Shown here in pieces: positions 1 to 13,699 of a stretch of DNA of 64,000 bases (position 1 is the stretch's first letter; the number at the start of each line of letters is the position of its first letter). Made by a program: the position numbers and the translations under genes. The notes below the pieces were generated by a model, which made no database searches, was not told where the DNA came from, and saw only the letters and a program-made list of their open reading frames with translations. This DNA comes from Dipetalonema caudispina (lineage: Eukaryota > Nematoda > Chromadorea > Rhabditida > Onchocercidae): positions 1 through 64,000 of the forward strand of contig JABVXV010000144.1 in NCBI GenBank assembly GCA_013365325.1, given 5' to 3'.

Positions 1-99
<99 letters not shown>

Positions 100-150
100 T
101 AATAATAATAATAATAATAATGATAATAATAATAACAATGATAATAATAT
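1..150. repeat. (TAA)n microsatellite at the window edge
   Basis: Uninterrupted TAA triplets fill about the first 97 bases and continue, with TGA and ACA interruptions, to about 150. The array starts before the window, so its true length is unknown. It lies to the left of the SH3 exon at 230-329 and therefore probably sits in an intron of that minus-strand gene. Confidence 0.95.
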
Positions 151-229
151 TATTACTATTAGTGAATGAAGAAGAGACATTATGAGTGAAAAATTTAGTA
201 AAAAATTAGAAGAAAAAAGAAAAACTTAC

Positions 230-3200
230 AAGGTCGTTCGTTGAGAACGCGTAAAATTTCGCCTCGCTCAAATGCTAATTCGTCAGGCCATTCGGCTTGA
301 TTATCGTAAATCGCTTGGGCTACGCCAACCTGTAATTATTATAAAAATTTTGAAATCAGGTTTTTTTTTTATTCTTTTTTATTAAACCAAAAAATGTAAA
401 AAAATTTATTTTACTTATAACCGGAATTCATTTTTAGTATTATCAGAAAGTATAAAATTATTTTTATCGATTATATAAAATAATCATTTCAATTATTTTT
501 CTGTGTTATTTGCATGATTCATAATAAACAATGAATTATATTATTTTGATGATTAGTAAGTTTACATTACAAATCGTTGGATATTAAGTTAAATTCATTC
601 TAAGCTTACGTACGTACGTTTCACATAATGCTAAAATGCAAAATATAAACACAACTGAAAGACTGAAAGTTCTAAATATGTCAACTAAATAAATTTTGAA
701 ATTTTAAAAAGATGCAAGAAAGGTACAAAAGAGAATTTGAGAACAAAAAAAAAGCAAGTCGAAAAAATGAAATGCTTTACGAGGCGTATTAACTACCATT
801 TGTATCATACCTGTTCCATTCATCCGTTAATATCATCATTAATTACTTTACGTTTCATTGCTTTTCTACACATTTATCTTTTCTTCAATGATAATTATCC
901 GATGAACAAAAGAAAAAAAAAATATGGAAGTGACATTTTCAATCTAAATTTTTAACCCTAATGATTAACCATTTTTATCATTTTTTTTTTTCTTGCTTAA
1001 ACTTAATGAGGCATAGAATAGAGTTATTTTGATGAATTATTTAAAAAATTTTTCAAATTTAAATTTACCAATAAACATTGCCAATAGATGAAATAATTGA
1101 TGGTGATAAAATGTGAACAGATATGATTAAACAAAGAGATGTGAACAAAAAAAAAAAAAAAAAAGTGGAAGAGAAAGAAATGAAAAACCTGTAAAAGTTG
1201 TTTTTCTTTTTTTTTTTTTTTTGAAAGTAGTAAACAAAAATGACCAGAATGACCAGCTCTATGTAATCAATTTTGACTAACTGTAATTAAATTTTCCATC
1301 CTTTTCTTCTCATAAAATGCTCAAAGAATTGATGAAATAATTTTACACATGTAATATTCCATGTAATGAAATGAATAATAATCGTTTTTTTTTTTTTTTT
1401 TTTTTGTCCTTCAAATTTTTCATTAAAATTTTTGCAAATTTTATAAATTTCTATTTTTTAAGTTATATTAGTTTTAATTTAATGTCATCCTTTAATTGTA
1501 CTATTTAGTGTAAAATTTATTTATAGCATGTAATTTTCATTCTGTGCATATAACAATTCAATTCAACAATTTTAATTACAATGCTTATCAAGTATTTTTA
1601 CCAAATATAAATCATATATTTAAGATATAGGTCATATAGGTCATATCGTTAATTTTATTCAAATTATGCCTGATAATTCTACATAGATTTATTCATAAGA
1701 AGAATGTAAAAATGGATATGTAAATGTGATATGATAGTTTTATCATTATGATAAAATAAAGAATTTGTAGTGATATAAGAGGCAGTATTACTTTTGCTGG
1801 AAATAATTAACTAAAATTTTCCATTGAAAGAGAAAACGCTAATAAATTAACAAATGTTCAGTTAATGATGACCTATGGCTACTAAATGACTAAATCTGAT
1901 TGATCGTAGTATTTTAATCAATCCTAATATTCCACGCAAACTTTTATCTCTAACAGCTGACTTTTGCATTTGTAACAAATATTGCTATATAAACATTTAA
2001 AGTAAATTAAGCTAACAGTTATGAAAATAATAGCCAAAATATAATTGTAAATTTACAATTTAATTCTAAAAAAGAAAAAAAAAATATTTATTTTTTAATT
2101 TATCCATCCATTCATTCATATATTTGATTATTTATTTCCAAATGAAATATAATCGATAAATATACGTATTTCATTTTTAAAAGAATTCAATTAACAATTG
2201 TTCTTCTTCACCTAATTTATCATCCGTTTATTAATTAAGATGTAGAAACAGGATACAATCCATTAGTTTCTAATATCTAACTTTTTTTTCGGATAATGAT
2301 AATAATGGTAGAAAATGAAAATCACAATAATGAATCCTAATTTATTCTTTAAAAATAATTTTTCAACAAATAATATAGGTATTTCTTTTTTTTTTTTAAA
2401 AAAATTTTGTTACAGAATGAAGAAAAAAAAAAGGAGAACTGAATGAAAATTAAATTTAAAAAAAAAAGAAAAAACACAATAAAATAATCAGGTTTCATAT
2501 AATAGAAACCATTGACTGATTGTAATTATTTTCTAAATGGAAAACTTGTTATATCCGGAATAATCATTTCATCTGGACAAATGGAATCGGACAAATCCGT
2601 TCAAAATCATATTCATAGTAATTGATTGACTATTTACAGCTTATTTATTTTGTTGAAATTTTTTGCGAATATTTTTAATTTTTCTGATTAGCTGTATAAA
2701 TAAATGGATAATAGTGGAGGATTGATTGAGTGAAAGTAAATAATTTACTCTTTTACAGATATCATTGAATTAATGTTGAGAAGAGATACAAAAAAATTTT
2801 TGAAATTTTTTATTATTCAACTTCAAAGAATTTCTATTCACGACATAACTTCTATGTCGTATTCCATTCCTAAATTCAATTTTCGAATTCTATTGAATCT
2901 GATCGCCAAAATATGACTAGTAGCTTTTCTTTAACCATCATTTTTCATATAAAGTATTGATAATTACTGATATTTGAAAATTTACATGAAGCAAAAAAAT
3001 TGATAGATATTATCGATCTATTAATTGAATTATAATTTAAAATAATATAATGAGTAAGTAAATTAAAGAAATGAAATGTATTGCTTGCAAAGAAAGAATA
3101 TTTAAAAAATTTTTTGTGATATATTACTATTAGTTATGAAAAATTGCATCTGTTTTTTTTTTTTTCTTCAGAATATTTGATATTTGAAATTTTTTAATTT

Positions 3201-5541
3201 AAAATAATATAATAAATTTTTTTTTTGAAATAATATAAAAGTTTAAAATAATACAAAAAAAGTTTTAAAATAATAAAATTTGCTATAAAATGTAAACTAT
3301 TAGCATATTTTATTTTCAAATATTCTTCCCAATGCAATAATTACACTTTTTTACTGACCCAATTCTTGAATTTTCTTCTCTTCCGTCTTTCAGGTATTTT
3401 CTTTTTTTTTTTTGATTTCAAAAAGTAATCATTATGGATCGAGCAGGGAATTTCCTCTTATTTCGAATTTTTGTCCCACTAAACCGGTAAATAGTCTGTT
3501 ATTATTTTTGCTACCACTAATCTAAAATTACTTCTTTGGGAGGAGAAAAAAAAAAAAAAAAAAAAAAAAAATTGTTGAAAAAAAAAAAAAAAAAAAAAAT
3601 GGTAGTTGGAATGGAATGGCATATTTCAACCAAGCTAACAATAATCTAAAGAATCTGTAATTTGTAAAAACGAGTAAACTATACAAGTAAAATTTTATGT
3701 GTATATGTGGATCATGAAAGGATACGAATACGATGAGAAAACATGAAATAAGGGAGTTGTTGAAGTTGATTGGAGGAACCCATATTGTTACAACTATGAT
3801 CCAAGGTCAATTGTAGGTGAAATCGCCGATTGGTGGACGGAATCGTAAAAGAAATCATTTACATGAAGTTAGAGTAATGAATTAGATGATATTAATAAGA
3901 ATGAAATACATTTTATTCTCTAATTTTATAAACAATGATCTTCTTTTTCAATTTTACCATAAATTAATTAACAATTTAATATCTAAAAAATTAGTTAGTT
4001 TCTTTGTCATACTACTGAAGTAATGCTACGAAAATTTGCATAATACAATGCCAAATTCAATTATATGAAATCTAAAAAGTATATTTCTATTTATAAAAGT
4101 ATCGATACCAACTAATGCATAGCACTTAAATCCACTTCAGAGATTATTTCATTGTTAATTTTCAATTATTTCCAGTGAAATGATAGTTTTGTAAAAGCAA
4201 AAAATCTTTTAGATTAAAATCCTAATAATAAATAAATATTCCGAAATATTTCACATAGTTGTATCCTTAAAATGAATTGTTCAACAAATGAATTATGTTG
4301 ATGAAACGGATCGATATGAGTAAAATTGTATACTATTTGAAAGTTTTCCAGAATGAAAAATTAATATTGTTAAAGACTTTTTTTTTCCTGATTGCATTAT
4401 TCAAATTTTATCAAATTTAAAATATATAGGGAAAAAGAATGCAATCTAATAGTAATCAAAATTGAAAAATTTTATCGATAAATAGATAAAATGTAAATCA
4501 TCCGATACTGTTTAATTAGACTAATAAGGAAGATTTACAGAAAGATTTAATCTAATGTAAAAATAACGGATAGTTTGTTTCATTCATTATTTTATTTATT
4601 TATTTTTAAACAGTAGAAAAAAAAAAAAAAAAAAAAGTTATTTTAAAGGAGAATGATCGAACAACGAATAGAAATTAAATGGTATGTGCTCAAATTTCGA
4701 ATTAAATTCATTGGTCATCTTTCATTCATTTCTTTTCTTCTCTGCTTTCTCAACAATATCCGATCTCTTTTGCATAATCCTATTGCTGAACTGTCGTCAA
4801 GATTCTCTTTAATTGATTGTAATGATGATGATAATAATAATAATAATAATAATAATGTTTACGATGAATGACCATAGCAACGATTGCTTGACCGCCCTAA
4901 TTGATGATACATAATGAATGAAATGGAACAATTGTATTAAGTTAACATATGTATCAGCAGATGGGAAAGCATCAAATTGATCATTTGATCGTGAAATGGC
5001 AATGGATACTATTAATTAATGTTTAGAATGTGACAATTCATTTTCTAAAATACAACCCTTAATTGGTAACTTTAATGACTAAATTAGTAATGTGATTTGC
5101 TAATTTACAAAAATAGCTTTTATTGGTAATCATTTAAGAAGTTCTATATTAGACAGTTATATTTGAAATTTTAATTGTTAGAAGAAATAAAAATTGATGA
5201 AATAGTGATTGATAAAAACTTTGTTAGCATTTGATAATTTCAACAATTTATCTTTAAAAGATAAATTGTTAATTGAAATTTCCCGCAATATTAAGTGTAG
5301 CTAGGAAAAATTCATAATATTATAGTTACAAATTAATCATTCATTTATAGATAAACTTACTCGACTAATCTTCCAGATCATGAATCGTATGAAGCAAACG
5401 ATTGCAATACAAACCGGAACAAATTCATTTCTATGTTGGCGAAGAAAATGAATATTCGAATGAGAATTTTCAACATCAGAATTTTTACTGATAGAATTCA
5501 ATGCTCGACGAACAAATTTTTCCAGAAATTTTCGAAATTTA
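230..5541 (-). CDS. Peroxin-13-like protein (PEX13), partial: membrane segment and SH3 exons
   Basis: Two minus-strand exons are supported. The first, 5541..5361, has acceptor TTTTCCTAG and a strong donor GTAAGTTT. It encodes a basic amphipathic stretch (FRKFLEKFVRRALNSI), a short Ser/Asn-rich linker and a hydrophobic segment (FVPVCIAIVCFIRFMIWK). The second, 329..230, begins in the matching phase 0 and encodes the first half of an SH3 domain, with AIYDNQAEWPDELAF and then RGEILRVL. A second membrane segment ending near IWK followed by an SH3 domain is the architecture of PEX13, the peroxisomal membrane docking factor for the PTS1 and PTS2 receptors. The linker between membrane segment and SH3 is much shorter than in human PEX13, so a small exon may be missing in the 5-kb intron. 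The rest of the SH3 domain lies beyond the left edge, and the upstream exons were not found. The SH3 half alone also resembles p130Cas-family SH3 domains (ALYDN...PDEL), the main alternative. Confidence 0.6.
330..5360. other. Large intron of the PEX13-like gene, A/T-rich
   Basis: No additional exon could be placed with confidence. The stretch holds many poly-A/poly-T runs (for example 1381-1405, 3546-3599 and 4618-4636). A G/C-elevated patch around 3740-3860 has a partly open minus-strand frame but no usable splice sites. A short plus-strand ORF near 3435-3493 begins ATGGATCGAGC and ends at a stop overlapping a donor-like GTAAAT; it is not convincing as a gene. Confidence 0.5.
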
Positions 5542-5564
5542 CTAGGAAAATCTCTTACTAACAT

Positions 5565-8500
5565 TTGTTATCTAACCACGATAGAATAAATAAAAGGAAT
5601 GAATGAATTTGGGAAATGAACTTATAATATCATTTATATAACTGAATGATTTCATTTTGCCCTTTTTAGGCGTCATAAAATTGTTTCATAGAATTTTGAA
5701 AAATTTGAATTAAAAAAGGCGTGAAAAGTGGAACGGATATTATGGCAAAATGTATGATAGTTATGTGAAAATGAAGAAAACTAAGCGTAAGTAATGAATA
5801 TTTTTTTTTTTTTTTTATTCATTTCAATGCAATCTATCCACATTTATTCGTATATTTCCTAATTACAATAAAATTAATATTTCTACTTGTTCAAATATTT
5901 CTCTCTTATGTATTTTAGATGAAAGGAAAAGAAAAAAAAAAAAAAGAAAAAAGAAAGAAATTATTTCATACTAATAAATGATAGCAAATTAAAATTCTTT
6001 TTATTATTAATCTTTGAATACCTTTGAGCATTACTTTTTTTTTTTTTTTTCCAAATGTTTTATCTTTTTTTTCCTTGATTGACTTTTATGTAAAGTTTAC
6101 CAATTAAAAGAATTTAAACTTGAAATTGAAAGATAAAAAAAAAAAAAATCAGTTTTTTTTTTTTCGTTTAATTTCAATTTCACTGTGTAACAAATCGTAA
6201 TTGGTAAATGTGTATATGCTTATAAGTTATGTAATTCCATTAATTGTTGAACAATTGTTAAATTTGGAAATATTAATTTAATTTTTTTTCTTTTTTTTTT
6301 TTTGTTTTTGGGAAAACTGAGTAAAGTGAAAAAAAAAAGAAGATAATTTAAAATGTGATATGTTTTCCTTCGAGAAATATTTTTTGTTCATTGCATTGAA
6401 GTCATATAAAGGCGAATTATTACAAGGAATGCATTTAAAATAAACAGAAATTTCATTACCTAAAGTTTTAAATTGCAAAAATTAAACTTAAATTTATGAG
6501 TTCAAAGATTAGAAAAAAAAAATCATAGGAATTCGCATATTTTTAGGCAACTTTAATACTTTTTACATGTTTGATTGAAGAAAAAGATAACTTTCAGTTG
6601 ATCGATCTTAAACAAATTTCCCAAATTTCTCTTCCTTAACTGTGATTTTTTCGGGATAGCTTTGATTATTCTCGAAATTCTTCCAAAATATGGAATTTGG
6701 TGGTTTAAAATTGAAATTTTAAAAAGTTACAATTAAAAAACAAAGTTAACCAGACGGTTAGGATTATATATATTTGCATAATTAACCATGAAATCCCAAG
6801 ATGAGAAACTATAAAATGATTTGATGCTAATAAATCAAATAAAAATAAAGTTAAAATTTGAATGAATAACTGCTTATCCATTTGTTTACTTTTTGCATAA
6901 AATATTCATCATATTCTTATTTTGTTTATATTATTGTTTGTTGATGAATTTTACATAATTGCATATCACACTATCATTAAGACAAATTAAGCTAAGAAAT
7001 TAACTTTTGTTACAGTTTTTTTTTTTTTTTTTTTGTTTTAGAAAATATTACATAGAAATGAGAAGAATTAGCAATAATTTAGAATGACGATATGTAGAAA
7101 TATTCACCAATAGTTTCTCTAAAGGTCAAGTTTAATAATTTCAAAAAGATAGCTAAGATCGGCTACTCTCACCTATCTTACGCCAATCAGAGATGAAAAT
7201 GTTCTATATAACAAAAATGTTAAGCATTTAACAAACAACTATTAAATTTTTGTTGTAATTTTTTTTTTTTTGGAATTCTTAGAATTGAAATTTTCATTTA
7301 AATAAAGATTAATTTAAGAGATTATTCAATTATTAGAAGTTAATTTCAACATCTTTTATCTTTTATAGAACAAACCAACATATGAATACAAGTGATATTC
7401 TTATTTTCTATTTAAGGCCAGAAAAAAAAAAAAAGAATAACTTGAAAATCTGTCCTCATCCACTATCCAAGGCTAAAATTGAAAAATTATTCTAAAGCTT
7501 GGTGCATTTCATAATTAGTTAAAATTGTTAAACTATTTCAATTACAGGAATTGAAAGGCTTCATTCAGTTATTTATTTCAAATTTCATCTTAATCTAACA
7601 ACTAATTCTTTTAGGTAATAATATTGTTAATACTTCATAATATCTCATATCTTTTATTCTCTACAAATTATGCCTTCATTACTCGTATACTTCATAATCG
7701 ATACATTATATTTTATATCATTTCTTTTGAACTTTCATTTTATACCTTTAAATTCGAATTACTTTTTTGTTATTAATACGTAATAAGTGAATGAACACGT
7801 ATATCGTTATAATTTAATGAATTACAAAATTACAATTACTTTTATTGATCTTTTGACCACATTTCATTTTTTAGAAAAAAAAAAAAAAACGATCAATAAA
7901 AAGACTATGATTGATACGTAAAATGTTTGATTATTGCCTTTACTTATTTAACCATTCAATTCGAATTTACCTAATAACTAACACTTAAATTATGATTAGA
8001 AATTAAGCCAAATAATTAACATGCACAGATTTTATCATTTATAATTTATGTGTTTAGAGAACTAATAAGAATGAATATATGATAAATTAATTTGCAAGAA
8101 AATAATTTTAATATGAGCAAATTTTCAAGTTTGATTATTACATTTTAATAAGTAATATTTTTGGAATGAACTATTTCTTCAAAATATTTAATATTAGAAA
8201 TAAATTGAAATAAAATGTGATAAATTCAAGAAGATAATTAAATTAAATCAATTAAAGTCAATCAAATTGAAATATTTCTTAGGTAATACTATTATCTGTT
8301 ATCTGATCTTTTGTCTTTCTCACCTCTTTTGTTATGTAACTATGAAATTTGTTTAATTTAAATTTATAATGAATCATTTTGGAATGAATATAGCATCTGT
8401 CAATCAATTTCATCAAAATTTGATTCATCTCGAATAAATCACATTGATCTCTAATAGATCACATTGTTAGCCTTCAAAGTTATCGTTTTAAAAACTTTTT

Positions 8501-10160
8501 TCTTGAAAAAGAAAAAGAAAAAAGCAACATATGATTAAAAAGTGTTTGAAGTAAAAGACAGCTGTTTTTTTTTCAAATTTTTAAACTCAATAATTATAAT
8601 TAGGTGAAACTAAATAGGTTGAAATGAAACAAATTTACTCTTTGAAAAGATTCTCTTTGCTTCCAAAGAAGGAAAGAAAAGAGTGAATTGAAAATTAAAT
8701 GTAAATATATAATCCATTTAGGATTATATCCATTATTAATGATAGCTATTTTGTGCTATAACAATTAGTTACCTTTGCTTACTGAAAGAGAGGAAGAGAG
8801 AGAGAGGGAGAGAGAGGGAAAAAGAAAATAAAGAAGAAATGATTTATGCTTAAATACTAGCAATGAATCATATTTTTATAGTTCAAGAGCAAATGTTCAA
8901 ACGTTTCGCCTGTATAAAATCAAAAAAAAAAAAAAAAAAGAAAAGAAAACAATTTATTTAATGAATTAACTATAAGTGTGGAAATTTTATCGAATTTTAT
9001 TTTGAATTGAAACTTTGAACCGAATTTTTGTGTCTTTTTTTCTTTCGGAAGATTTTAAAATCAAAAATTTATGCTTTGTTAGTTTGAAGTCAAATAACAA
9101 AAAATCTATGAAAAAAGTATGAAATTGGATAATTGAGGAAAAAATTTGTCATAATTAATAATGAGATGCTTATTTAATAGTACAGCAGATAGGATGAAAT
9201 TGAAATTCATTAATTAAGCTATCTTAATTAACGCTCTGTCTATTGGCTATGGTAGAAAATTGGCTTTTTTCATCCTAAATATCTTGGCACTTTTATAAAA
9301 CTTTCAATATCATTATCTGTTAACATTTAGATAGTGCTTGTTTAATAAGACTAGTAGTCTTATTAATCGATTTTCAGGTTTAAACTTAAGAATTGTTGAA
9401 GATGAAACGAAGAAATTTTTGTTAAATATGTAAGATTCTGAAATTTTGCCAATTCATTTTTCGAAATTCATTTTTTTTTTCATCCAAAAAATTAGAACAT
9501 TGTCTCTTCTGTTTACATTATTCATAATCATATATATATATAAATAAGGCACTTTCTTAAATACAATGAAAAATTTCGGATGTTATATTTTCAGGAAAAG
9601 AAAAATCCGTAAAATCATCCACTTGGCTAATAAAATATTGCAATCGATTATGGTTTCTTATTTACCGATAAAGCTATTGTTTGTTAGAAGTTTAATAGAT
9701 AAAAGGCTTATATGAATTAAAACTTGTCAAATTTGATGAAATTTGAAAAAAAAAAAGGATTCAAAAAATCACACAATTTGTTATTAGTTAATTTCTAGAA
9801 ACAAACAAAAGGATGCTAACCATGAAAAGTTACCATAAATTGTTTCAAATTTTTAACACTAAGAAAATAATCTTTGGTTAATAATGACGAAAACATTTTA
9901 GACATATATCAATAAAATAATTGTTAAAAATTGTAAAATTTTATTTTATTTTGAAAAAACTTGAAAAATTAGATTTTAATTAAAAGAGTTGTAAAAAAAT
10001 ATAACTTACCACATCTTTTATGCGAAATAATACCATAGTTCTTGGAAGGATTTAAAATATTGATTTAATTTGCTTTCCCCAAAAATATGATCTGTTCAAA
10101 ATAAATACCAATTTAACAGTGATAACAGAAGTAATTCAAATCAACAAATTATCACATATC
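5565..10160. other. Gene-poor A/T-rich stretch
   Basis: No exon is supported on either strand. Contents are poly-A/poly-T runs (5801-5817, 6029-6050, 6288-6303, 7016-7034), a GA-rich patch at 8785-8817 and a short TA run at 9531-9542. The missing 5' exons of the PEX13-like gene should lie somewhere to the right of 5541, but none is recognisable. Confidence 0.5.
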
Positions 10161-10272
10161 AATGAATGAATAAATGAATGATTAAATGAATGAATGAATG
10201 AATGAATGAATGAATGAATGTTGATATGATTGTTGATGATAATGATTATTATTATTATTATTATTATTATTG
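10161..10272. repeat. Compound microsatellite (AATG)n and (ATT)n
   Basis: AATG tetranucleotides with a few interruptions run from 10161 to 10220. After a short GAT-rich bridge, ATT triplets run from 10243 to 10272. Open frames through this region are repeat artefacts (poly-Asn and Ser-Phe-Ile-His repeats). Confidence 0.95.
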
Positions 10273-10505
10273 TTATGATGATGAATGATGATGGTGAATA
10301 ATATTGATAAAGATTTGAAGTTAGAAAAGAGAAAAATGATAGGTGAAAAGGTTATATGAGATGACAAATATAGCACTAATGAAATGAATGGAATGATGAG
10401 TATTTTTCCTAAATGCATTACCTCATCAGACAAGTAGTTTTAAACGATATTTATCAAAATTACCCTTAGGGTATTTTGTAACATTCCGATAAAATAGCTA
10501 ACTAA

Positions 10506-10721
10506 ATTGTCTGCGATGTTAGAGCATTTGATGATATCTGTCGCCGCAATCAACCCATTCCTCTTCAAGTTCTCATTAGTAAAATGGAATTGCTGGTGAA
10601 ATTTGAGAAACGAGAAGATGGAACAGTAGAAATGGGTGGAATTTTTGCCAATCTCTTTAAACTATCACATCTCTTTCAATTTCTTCTATTTTTCAATTAT
10701 TTTAAATCGTTTAATTATTAA
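10506..10721 (+). other. Unassigned coding-like ORF (71 codons, possible exon or gene relic)
   Basis: An open plus-strand frame with balanced, charged composition unlike the Ile/Asn/Phe-rich noise around it: it contains VRAFDDICRRNQPIPLQVL and later KMELLVKFEKREDGTVEMG. The only internal Met is at 10584. G/C content is clearly above the surroundings up to about 10655, then drops where the translation becomes Phe-rich, suggesting that the coding part ends there. No family was recognised. No convincing acceptor or donor borders it, so it may be a relic, a first exon, or chance. A long frame is also open on the minus strand. Confidence 0.35.
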
Positions 10722-10730
10722 TTTTTTTTT

Positions 10731-10768
10731 TCTCCTCTCTCTCTCTCTCTCTCGCTCTCTCTCTCCTC
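10731..10768. repeat. (CT)n microsatellite
   Basis: CT dinucleotides, interrupted once by CG, directly follow a poly-T run and the open frame ending at 10721. Confidence 0.9.
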
Positions 10769-12329
10769 CTTTTTGATCTCATGAAAATATGCATATAAAA
10801 TTGTTTAATTTACAAAATGATAGGAAAAAAATGTTATTTGATGATTTGTAATTTGCGTAACTTTAAATGTGTTCGTCAATAATTATTGAATAATGTCAAA
10901 TAATATAACTTTAATTTATTGAAAAATTTTTGAATTACAAAATTTATATTCCTTTGTCAATCTTCTAGCATAATATTTTAAGCATGTAACTAAACAAGAA
11001 ATAATGATACATTTGATTGAAAGAAGTTGTTTGTTTATACAATTTTTCAATTTGTTAACTCAGAAATAAAATTTAATTAACTATTTGTCAATATTTTTGG
11101 CATAATTTCAATTAAGAAATGAAAAAAAAAAAAAACCAAAGATTGGAATTATTAAAAAGATTTGTTGAAAAAAAAAAAGAAAAGAAATTGGAAACCTCAT
11201 TTGCGATAGTTTGTTTAAAGATGCTAATATCAGGAGGTTGCATCGTTTTACTTCAAAAAATTCTTCAACATAGATGATCCATCTTCTCTCTTTTCGTATA
11301 CATGTAAATATATGTGTGTATATCTGTCTGTATCACTGATACATCCATTTCACAACTTTTTCTTCCATCAAATTCCGTTAAATTAGTCCATTTTGCGCCA
11401 TTGTATTCCAATTAAACAAAAATATGCTGCAAAATTGAAATTTTTAAATCCATCAATTTTCAAATGTTAAAATTCAACGATTCTTTTTTCTTTTTTCATC
11501 GAAATTTCTCAATGGTACACATTACTAATGTGATACAAATAAATTTAGTGAAAGGTTAAATGTCAAAATTAAATTGAGATGTTGAAGTTTTATTTGACAA
11601 AAATTTCATAATATAATATTCCTTGACATTTAATAATATCTATGGTAATTGGTAAGGCATTGAAGAATATTATTTATTTTTATGCCTTTTTTTTTTTTTT
11701 GTATATTTTGTAATAATAGAATGATAGGTTAAGATGGAATGAATGGTTGAGTTAAAAATGAGTTAAAATTTAAAAAGAGGAAAAAAAATTAATTAAAATA
11801 AAATTCATAAAAATATGTCATTTGTAAAAAGTGAGTGATAAATTTAATATGTACAATATATAATTTATTATTGAAAATTTTTGCGCAATAAATAAATCTC
11901 ATTGATTTAAAATGCGATCTCAACAATTGAATCATAAATAAATATGTGAAATATATGTGTCACAAAATAGTAATATATCATTGAATTATTAATTCAGTTA
12001 AGTTCGATACGATCAAAGATCGATGATAAATTTTAGGGAAGAAATAGCGAAATGATGAAGTATGATAAATTTGAAAGTTAAACATCTCTCATTTCCACAT
12101 ATTATTATTTCCCACTCTTATTTCCACAACAAATACTATTTTAATTTTTAATTTGAATTGGTTTTAATTTGATTCATATTAGCATCAGTTCAAATTCAAT
12201 TCAAATTAAATGAATGGAAATATTGTATATGGGTAAATATCGTATGGAAAAATAAGAAAAAAAAAACTATTCGAAATAAATTTTAAGCTTTCTAACATCA
12301 ATCTCTCTAAAGAAATTTGATCTCAATTA
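10769..12329. other. Non-coding A/T-rich stretch
   Basis: No exon-like composition was seen on either strand. The stretch contains poly-A/poly-T runs such as 11122-11136 and 11686-11700 and a TATGTG-rich patch near 11301-11330. Confidence 0.5.
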
Positions 12330-12422
12330 TCAGCATTTTAGAAGTTTTGCAGATGCAAACGTTTCCCTCAAGAATGGATCAATTTCGTACGTCATTCTAA
12401 AATATTCATACACGTGATCCAT
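12330..12422 (-). other. Short coding-like ORF (30 aa), unassigned
   Basis: A minus-strand ORF starts at the ATG at 12422 and ends at a TGA at 12330. It translates to a balanced peptide containing MDHVYEYFRMTYEIDPF and LRETFASAKLL, in a locally G/C-richer patch. No family was recognised and no splice sites support joining it to anything. It could be a small peptide, a stray exon of the minus-strand gene to the left, or chance. Confidence 0.2.
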
Positions 12423-13458
12423 TGATCGTAGAGATTGTTAAGTAAACGTAAACATTTTATTCTTTTCATATAGAACACTCAATTCTACTGGACCATAAGA
12501 ACATTTTTGTCACCAAAAAAATTTCACAAAAATTCTGATGGGAAAGTTATCATTAACATTTGGAACAAAATTCCCGAAAATTTATAATATTTGAAGTAAA
12601 ACTCTCACATACCCAAAATAACCAAAGCTCATTATAAGTTAAGAACGCTTTGGCCTTTTTGAAATTTTTGAAAATTTTAGAATTTGCTCAAATTGAAATT
12701 ATAGAATTGTGAAAAATGACGAAAGCACTTATAGGTTCGCAAATGGATCGTGCAAACCTTTCAACAAAAAATTGCTGATTTTTTTTTTTTTTTTTTTTTA
12801 CGACACTCTTTCTACTGATTTTGCTTTTTTCTTTAATTCTCTTCAGGAAAAGAATTTTTTTAATCCAATACTTAACCCAATTGCCTTAATTTGTTTGTTT
12901 CAAATTGCTTTATGTTGTAAAATTAAATTATAGAAATTAAAATAAAAGTATATCATGCAAATGTTAAATAAAAAATATTTAAATGTTGCAAAAATAAATT
13001 CAGCAAAAATATTGAGAAATTTTAACAAATCTTGAAATATTTATGATATTAGAAATCTATCTGTCATGACATGTTTATGTATCCGTTGTACTCAAGTTAT
13101 CATACTATCAATCTTTTCCACCATTCACAATGTTTCTGTCAACTTTTGAAAGTTGAAAGAATTATCTGGAGGATTGAAATTGAAGAACTTACATTTGTTT
13201 CCATATTAAAGTAACAATTGAGTTTACGCAAAGTATAGAAAATTAGCAAATTGTAAATGCAAAAGAATATTTAGGAAATCGCGGGGTTTTTTTTTTTTTT
13301 TGTCTAATATTTTCTATTTTAAATAATACATTCAAAATATTTTTTGTTTTTTTGTCAAATAACTATCAAAGAATTTAATTAATCTTAGAATTTATCCATT
13401 AAAAGTAATATTTAAAAGATGTAGGAAATTCATTCTTTACCATGATAATATGAGGTAA

Positions 13459-13682
13459 CCTTTTACTAACTACAACTATTGCATCCGGAAAATTAGGAGG
13501 AAATATCCGGCGAAAGAGAGATTTAATTCATCGCTTCTATTAATGGAGAAAGATGAAGTCTTAAAGATTTATGAATGTAGCGCTGATTGAAGGTAAAGTT
13601 GAATTTGATGTGCATTGATGCATAAATTAGCATATCGACAGGACACACCTGATATTACTGAAGAATCGTTATTGGAGAAGAG
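13459..13682 (+). other. Coding-like island with two exon-like plus-strand frames
   Basis: From 13459 to the TGA at 13590 a 43-codon frame contains IRRKYPAKERFNSSLLLM and EKDEVLKIYECSAD. A second piece, 13631..13682, follows an AAATTAG acceptor and precedes the donor-like AG/GTTAGT; it reads YRQDTPDITEESLLEKR. The block has higher G/C than its surroundings. The two frames cannot be joined simply because the first ends in a stop. This is either a relic of a plus-strand gene or a fragment of one whose other exons were not recognised. Confidence 0.3.
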
Positions 13683-13699
13683 GTTAGTAATTGGAGGGA

